Shown here in pieces: positions 58,815 through 64,000 of a DNA stretch of 64,000 nt. The notes under the pieces are model-generated. The model worked only from the letters and a program-made list of their open reading frames with translations, was not told where the DNA came from and searched no databases. Numbering within the stretch: the first letter of the stretch is position 1; each line of letters starts with the position of its first letter. Where the stretch lies: positions 1-64,000 of the forward strand of contig JADHYV010000032.1 of the NCBI GenBank assembly GCA_027604705.1. Reading direction: 5' to 3'. The position numbers and the translations under genes were made by a program. The stretch comes from Allomyces arbusculus. Its lineage: Eukaryota > Blastocladiomycota > Blastocladiomycetes > Blastocladiales > Blastocladiaceae.

Positions 58815-61800
58815 TCACGTCCCTGCCGCCGAAGAGCGCGCCGCACCCGACCCTGGCCTCCCCGTCGCTGATCCCGGCCTGCCCCCCGCTCCCGCTGATC
58901 CCACGCGTGCGCTCCCCACTCTCGGCCCAGTCGAACTTGCCCACCGCGCCGTCCCCGTCCCGCGATTCGCCTGCTCCGGGACCCCGTTCACGCTCGCACG
59001 CGCACGCGCCGTCTTTCCGTACAGCCGGTCGACCGACGAAGCGGACGCCGCGAGCACTCGCGCGGCCCCACTTGCCGCCCTTCCGAGTGGATCCGTTCCG
59101 CGGTCCGCGGCCATGGGCTCCACGCCGTGCATACTGAGATGCACGCCGCCACCCGTGCTAGCCGCGAGCGCGAGCGCCGGGTGTGAGCTGAGAACCCGTG
59201 CCGTCGCGGGTCGGTGCAGCGCGACTTCCGGGCGATGCGGATCAGTTGACGTACACGAGAAATTGAGAGAAAATGAACCTCACGTACCTTCCCGCAACCG
59301 CCACTGCCGCAACTCATCATTCTTGCGCTCGAGCGCCGCGATCCGCGCGTTATTCGCGGCAATCGCTTCCTCGACTACATGGTCGGCGTCGTCCGCACCG
59401 ACACTGCCGGCCGCCGCTGAGAGCCCCGCCGTGTCCACGTCCGGGACCTTGGCGAGAATCTGCACAGACGCCTGTGCGGCCTCGAGCTGTGCCTCGAGCG
59501 CGGCAATGTGTCGCTCGTGCGCACGACACGTTCTCTATCGTAAGAAACGTCAGGATCGAGAGACACAACGCAGAAGAGAGTGATCCAGAAGGACGTACCT
59601 GCACGCGCTCCACTTCCGCACACGCCTGCTTCAACTTCACGTCCTTGGCGCCCGCCTCTTCCTTGGCGCGACACGTCTGCGCTCGCGCGTTGGCTAAGTC
59701 GCGCTTCCCCTCGTCGTGCGCCGTCACTAACACCGTATTCGCGCGCCGCTGGTCGTCAAGTAGCCGCGCGAGGTCCGCCTTGGCGGTAAGCAGCGCGTCG
59801 CGCTCGCGCTGGACCGCAACGACCGTCGCGCTCAACTCGGCGTTCTGCGCGGACAACGACGTGAGCGCCGCCTGACTCGTGGCCAATAGTGCGTGCAGTG
59901 CGTGCTGGTCGGAGCGGAGCTGATGCAGTGCGTGATTGGCCGCGTCCACTAGCCACCATCCCATCCGTCCGTCAGTCGCGCACCTTTCAAGGAACCTGAG
60001 CACCAACAAAATATACGTTTCTCGCGGCAATGCGCCACCTCCGTCTCGGCCGCCTGCAAGTCTGCCTGCATCCGCCGGACTTGGTCCTCGGCCGCGCGCG
60101 CATCGGCCGCGGCCTGCGCCGCGCTCTACACACCCAACACACCAAAAAAAAAAAAAAAAAAAAATTCGTCAGCATTCCCTTCTGTACCTCTCCCCCAAAT
60201 TCCCTATCCCATGTTCCCGTACCGCATCCTCGGCCTCCTGCGCTGCCAACGCCGCCGCCGTCGCCGCGGCCAGCGCTTTCCCGCCCGGCACCGTCCCGCC
60301 GAGTGGCGCCACGGCGACGACCGTCTTGCGCCGTTCGCCGCGCTTACCCGCGTCGTCGGTCGCGATCGCGGCCGTTTGCGACGCGCGGGACTCGACGCGC
60401 GGGAACGGCACGTCCGGGCCGGCCGCAGTCGACGTGAGCTTGCCATTGGCGAGGGTGGAGTTGGATCCGCCCGCCGGCGCAGCGGCGGTGGTGGCGGTAG
60501 CAGGTTTGCGTGTGGCGGCAGCGGTCGTCGGGCGGGTCCCGGTGGTGGTTATGGTGGTGGTTGAGGTGGTGGTGGTGGGCGGGCTGGAGACGGACTTCCG
60601 GTGCGTCCCGGGAGCAGGGTTCGTCGTGGTCACAGCAAGCGCACTGGGTAGCGGTGCGGTAGCTATCGCCGCGGCAGGTGCGTCGGCGTCGGGCGCAAAC
60701 GACACGTGCGGTCCCATGTCGTCCGCATTCAACGTGTTCCGCGACGACGCGGTGTCCAGGACCGAGACGCGCAGTCGGGTGCCGCGGAAGGTCGTCACGG
60801 TGCTGGTGGTGGGGCCGTGGGGTTCGGAATCGGTAGAGGAAGAGTCGGCCGCAGCAGCGGTAGTGGTCACGGCGGTCAGGACGGTCGCGCAGTCGGAGCA
60901 CAGCAGGCCGTGGAACCGTGCGGTCGTGGTGTCGGCCGAGTCGCCGGTGATGTGGGAGGGTGAACGGCAATTCGCGCACCGTGCGGCGGCTGGGGTCCAT
61001 CCGGCGAGGAGAGGATTGGAGCGGGGGTCGTCGGTAGAGGTGGAGGTTTCGACAGATCGGGTCTGGCCGGTGGGGAGATGAGCCGTGCTTGAAGAGCCGC
61101 GCGTGAGGGGGGGGGGGGGGGGGCAGGGGGGAGACGTACCGGCATGGGTACGCGCGTGTCAACGTACCGCGACAGCGTGAGCACCTGGATCCGGTCTACG
61201 GCAACCGAGTGTTGCGATAAGACTTGCATGTAGAGTGCGTGCTCTTCTTCGAGAGTCTCCATGGTCGACGCCAAGCTCGTGAGGTGTTGGTCGAAGGTGC
61301 GCAGGTAGTGCTGGGTAGGGGGCGATCGAGGGTCAGGTCAAAATGAGGGCTCGTTGGGCGCGAGGGACGTCGGTGTACCGTCAGGTGCGTGAATTGCTGG
61401 TACAGCCGCACGGTCGCGTCAAAAAAGCGGCGCGCGGATTGCAGGGTGAGCGGAGCCTGGTCGAGGTCTTCGTCGAGGACCGCGCGCAAGGACGCGGGGA
61501 GGTCGTAGGTTGCCTCGGGAGAGGGCAATACCTGGTGCTTCTCGGTCAGTTTTCCGGGAAGAGAAAAATAGATAGCAGAGACGAGACGGACCGCGGCCAT
61601 GAACAGCGTGAGCGGCGCCAGGAGCTGGTCCAGGAACAGGTGCGTGAGGATCATGGTGTCGTTGGCGTCGGCAAAGATTTCCGGGTACCGGTCTGCGAGC
61701 AGGTGGGGAGGGGATACAGGGAACCAGTCGGTGAGGTTCCTGAGGACGTGAACGTCCTCGTCACGAAATGCGCCGTGAAATGGCTGGTCGAGGAAAACGC

Positions 61801-62443
61801 GGACGGACCAATCTTGGTGAGCATGAGGTCCTTGGCGGCGCGCAGCTGGTGGTCGAGGATCAAAACGCCTGGAGGCATGCTTCCAACCTGATCAAATCTA
61901 CGGCTCGCGTGCGTGATGGGCGAGAGGGAACGGACGGCCCATACCAGGTAATCGCAGATCACGAAGCCCTTTGCTACGAAACCCAGGAAACGATCAGCAC
62001 ACGCCAGCGGCACCAAACGTCAGCCATTAAGCGAACCTTGCGAGCGGCAAATCGCTCCTGTGTTTGGCATCAATGAGCTGCCGCTCCCATAGCGCCATCG
62101 CCTCGTCGGAGACGCGGATCGGGACCGTCGAGCACGGCCCACCGCCCTGGACTTGGTGCATCGCTGATGCCGCATGTCGCGGTGGGCTTGCTGGTGCCGG
62201 GTCGACGCCGAGAATCACATGGCCCGTGAGTGATGGCGGCGGCGCCGTGCGTGGTCGAGCAGAGGACGGCGCACGAGCGGTTGTGCGCGGCAGGTCGGCG
62301 GCGAGCTCAGCAATGCGCCGCGGGAGATCGAGCGCGCGACTGGCTGATGGCGGGCGGGTGGTAGTGGTGGTGGTGCTGGGGGACGTGGACCGTGGGGACG
62401 CCGTGGCGGTCGAAGCTGCCGATTTTGGGCGGGCCGGCGGCAT
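58815..62443 (-). CDS. Large coiled-coil protein with CxxC pair, unknown function
   Basis: Eleven exons: 62443-62037 (or to 62042), 61968-61945, 61887-61809, 61692-61592, 61531-61379, 61310-61168, 61087-60223, 60125-60017, 59948-59599, 59534-59284 and 59187-58815, about 950 residues. A Ser/Thr/Pro-rich start leads to a helical domain (LILDHQLRAAKDLMLTKIDR, DTMILTHLFLDQLLAPLTLF, LASTMETLEEEHALYMQVL). Next comes CANCRSPSHIT with CSDC 26 residues on, a possible zinc site, then a Thr-rich linker. The rest is coiled coil (AQAAADARAAEDQVRRMQAD, ALLATSQAALTSLSAQNAEL, HIAALEAQLEAAQASVQ, IAALERKNDELRQWRLRE), with a Gly/Ala tail. It reads like a cytoskeletal or trafficking scaffold, but I recognise no family. 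The exon 1/2 junction is not resolved: the GTTCGC donor is out of phase, whereas a GC-AG intron (CTC then GCAAGG) is in phase. Confidence 0.65.
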
Positions 62444-62937
62444 GGTGCTGGGCGGCTGGCAATGGACTTGGCGAGCTGGCGGCAGTGTACTTTGCAGCAA
62501 GTTGTCAATGCCGGTACCGTGGGCGGGTCCCGCAGGGCGGCAGGCGCGCCGTCGCGGCCGGCAGGCCGGCCAAGGGCGAACGGCGGGGCAGCGCGGTCCT
62601 GTTGGCTCTTGATCGGTGTGGCAGGATGCGGTGGAAGCACGCCAGCAAGCGCCGGCTGCCTCGCGCCCGCAGAGTGCGCAGAGTGCGCAGCCGAACCGCT
62701 GGCGGGCACCCGACCACCTGCACCACCACCACCACCAACACCACCACCACCGACACCTCCAAGCATCCCGGCCGGCTGCACGACGACGACAACCTGCCGA
62801 CACGACCAACGTGCCGGCCGCACCATGCGCCCGGGCCGCACTGCCCGCACTCGACTTGCCGCCAACGCCACCGCACCGCTCCCTGCTCTGCGCGCCCCCG
62901 CGCCGGCCCAACCGACCTGCCCGACGCTGCACCAACG
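62444..62937. other. Divergent upstream region (coiled-coil gene / HR1-like gene)
   Basis: 0.49 kb shared promoter region, with CAC/CCA repeats at about 62718-62755. No gene seen. Confidence 0.45.
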
Positions 62938-64000
62938 ATGATGAACACGATTGACCGCGCGACCGCCGCGCTTGCCGCGTCGACCCTGCCACGCCCCGGC
63001 ACCGCCGCCTACCCGGCGTGGGCCCCGGCCGCTGATCCCGGCGGCCGCCTCGCGCTCGTCAGCAACGGCACCACCACAAATGGCGCTCCAGACGCGGCGC
63101 CAAGCGACCCACAGGAGGCGCAGATGCAGCGCGTACGTTGTCTTGTCCATTGGTTGCGCTTGGCGCGCCGCAGATTGTTCGCGTTCCTAACGCTATTTAT
63201 CCACCCTCCGTCCAGGACGCGGTCGTGCTCGAGTCGATCATTGCAAAGTACCACGCCAAGCTCGACACAGAGTTACAATCGCGCGCGTCGGCCGCGCAGG
63301 CGCTGTCCCAGGCCGGCAAAGACCGCCGCGCGCGCAAGCATGCCGACAAGCAGCTCGACTTTGCCACCAAGCGCATCGAAGTGCTCACGTCCGAGCTCTA
63401 CATGTTCATGAAGCGGCTTGCAGAAATCAAGGACGCTCTGCATGCGGCGCACGTCGCTCGGCTCCACGCGCAGCTGGCCGCGGTCACGAACGCGACGCCC
63501 ACGCCGCAAGTGATCGGGTCGCTGATGGCCGCACGCCGCGCGACGGGCGTGTCCGCACAGGCCGGGTCCGGCGACTGGTCGGGCGCCGCGCCCATGCCGC
63601 CTCCACCAGTTCCGGGCTCGCCGTCCCCGATGGGCGGTGCCGCACCGATTGCCGCGGCCGCGGCCGCCAACTCGCCCACGTCGCCGACGTCGTTCACCGT
63701 GACGGGTGGTGGTGCAGCTGCTCCGGGAACCACGTTACAGCGCATGCAGTCGCCCCCACCGACGCCGACCGCGGCGACCACCGCCGACGCCGACGAACTC
63801 ACCCGCCTGCGGCAGCGCGTGCGCGACTTGGAACGCGCCAACGCGCACCTGTCGTCCGTCTCGGGCGTGCCCGTGCCTCCCGCCATCAACCCGACCCCCG
63901 TCCTGCGCGTGGCCTCGCCCGTCCCGATCCCATCGACGCCCTTGGATGTCTACCGGCTCGCGCAGGACTTGGTCCCCCAACAGCTGCCGTCGTCGCCGAT
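62938..64000 (+). CDS. Coiled-coil protein with HR1-like helices, 3' end outside the window
   Basis: Exons 62938-63132 and 63216 to beyond 64000; 326 residues are visible with no stop. After a disordered N-terminus, exon 2 starts a helical pair: VVLESIIAKYHAKLDTELQ, ASAAQALSQAGKDRRARKHA and LDFATKRIEVLTSELYMFMK. The spacing resembles HR1/REM repeats of Rho effectors such as protein kinase C and PKN, but the match is weak. A Pro/Ala-rich linker leads to a second heptad stretch (ELTRLRQRVRDLERANAHLS). Without the C-terminal part the family cannot be named. Two adjacent ATGs begin the frame. It shares its upstream region with the minus-strand coiled-coil gene. Confidence 0.6.

Overview
The window is GC-rich nuclear DNA from a fungus that makes flagellated zoospores. 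The gene set is fungal and intron-rich: a secreted subtilase, a yeast-type casein kinase 1 with a C-terminal Cys-Cys, a Tgl/SDP1-type lipase, an Rco1/PHF12-like double PHD protein and a Ypq-like PQ-loop transporter. It also holds CFAP300, a gene that is useful only to organisms that build cilia or flagella. High GC and a flagellum suggest a Blastocladiomycota-like or chytrid-like fungus; that is inference. I reconstructed 28 protein-coding genes by hand splicing (27 complete, one cut by the right edge) plus one tRNA-Val. Almost every join was required to keep frame and to restore a family motif.

Layout. 1-2.9 kb: no recognisable gene. 2.9-9.0 kb, minus strand: secreted subtilase, mitochondrial GrpE, pyruvate dehydrogenase phosphatase-like PP2C. 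9.8-15.0 kb, plus: CFAP300, a low-complexity block with an assembly gap, the double PHD protein. 15.2-24.6 kb: RlmN-like radical SAM methylase with a membrane tail (-), Dph6 (+), G-alpha (-), a membrane-anchored glycerophosphodiester phosphodiesterase (-). 26.9-29.4 kb, plus: ribosomal protein eS17 and an At4g15545/NAIP1-like coiled-coil protein. 30.0-37.0 kb, minus: an unusual STE/MAPKKK-like kinase, an unknown protein, an RRM protein. 39.1-46.9 kb: phosphopantothenate-cysteine ligase (+), an MRH-domain sorting receptor (-), a Ser/Thr-rich protein (-), Rbx1 (+), proteasome beta5 (-), tRNA-Val(CAC) (+), Dph4 (-). 47.7-56.6 kb: Tgl lipase (+), casein kinase 1 (-), lunapark (+), PQ-loop transporter (-). 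57.1-64.0 kb: RNF4-like SUMO-targeted ubiquitin ligase (-), a long coiled-coil protein with a CxxC pair (-), a truncated coiled-coil/HR1-like gene (+).

Themes. Several neighbours serve the ubiquitin-proteasome system (Rbx1, beta5, STUbL). Two diphthamide genes (Dph6, Dph4) lie about 26 kb apart. Many genes are divergent pairs sharing 0.5-0.9 kb of upstream DNA. Introns are mostly 60-100 bp, and the usual 5' splice site is GTACGY or GTGCGY, not the textbook GTAAGT. I found no CRISPR array and no recognisable transposable or virus-derived element.
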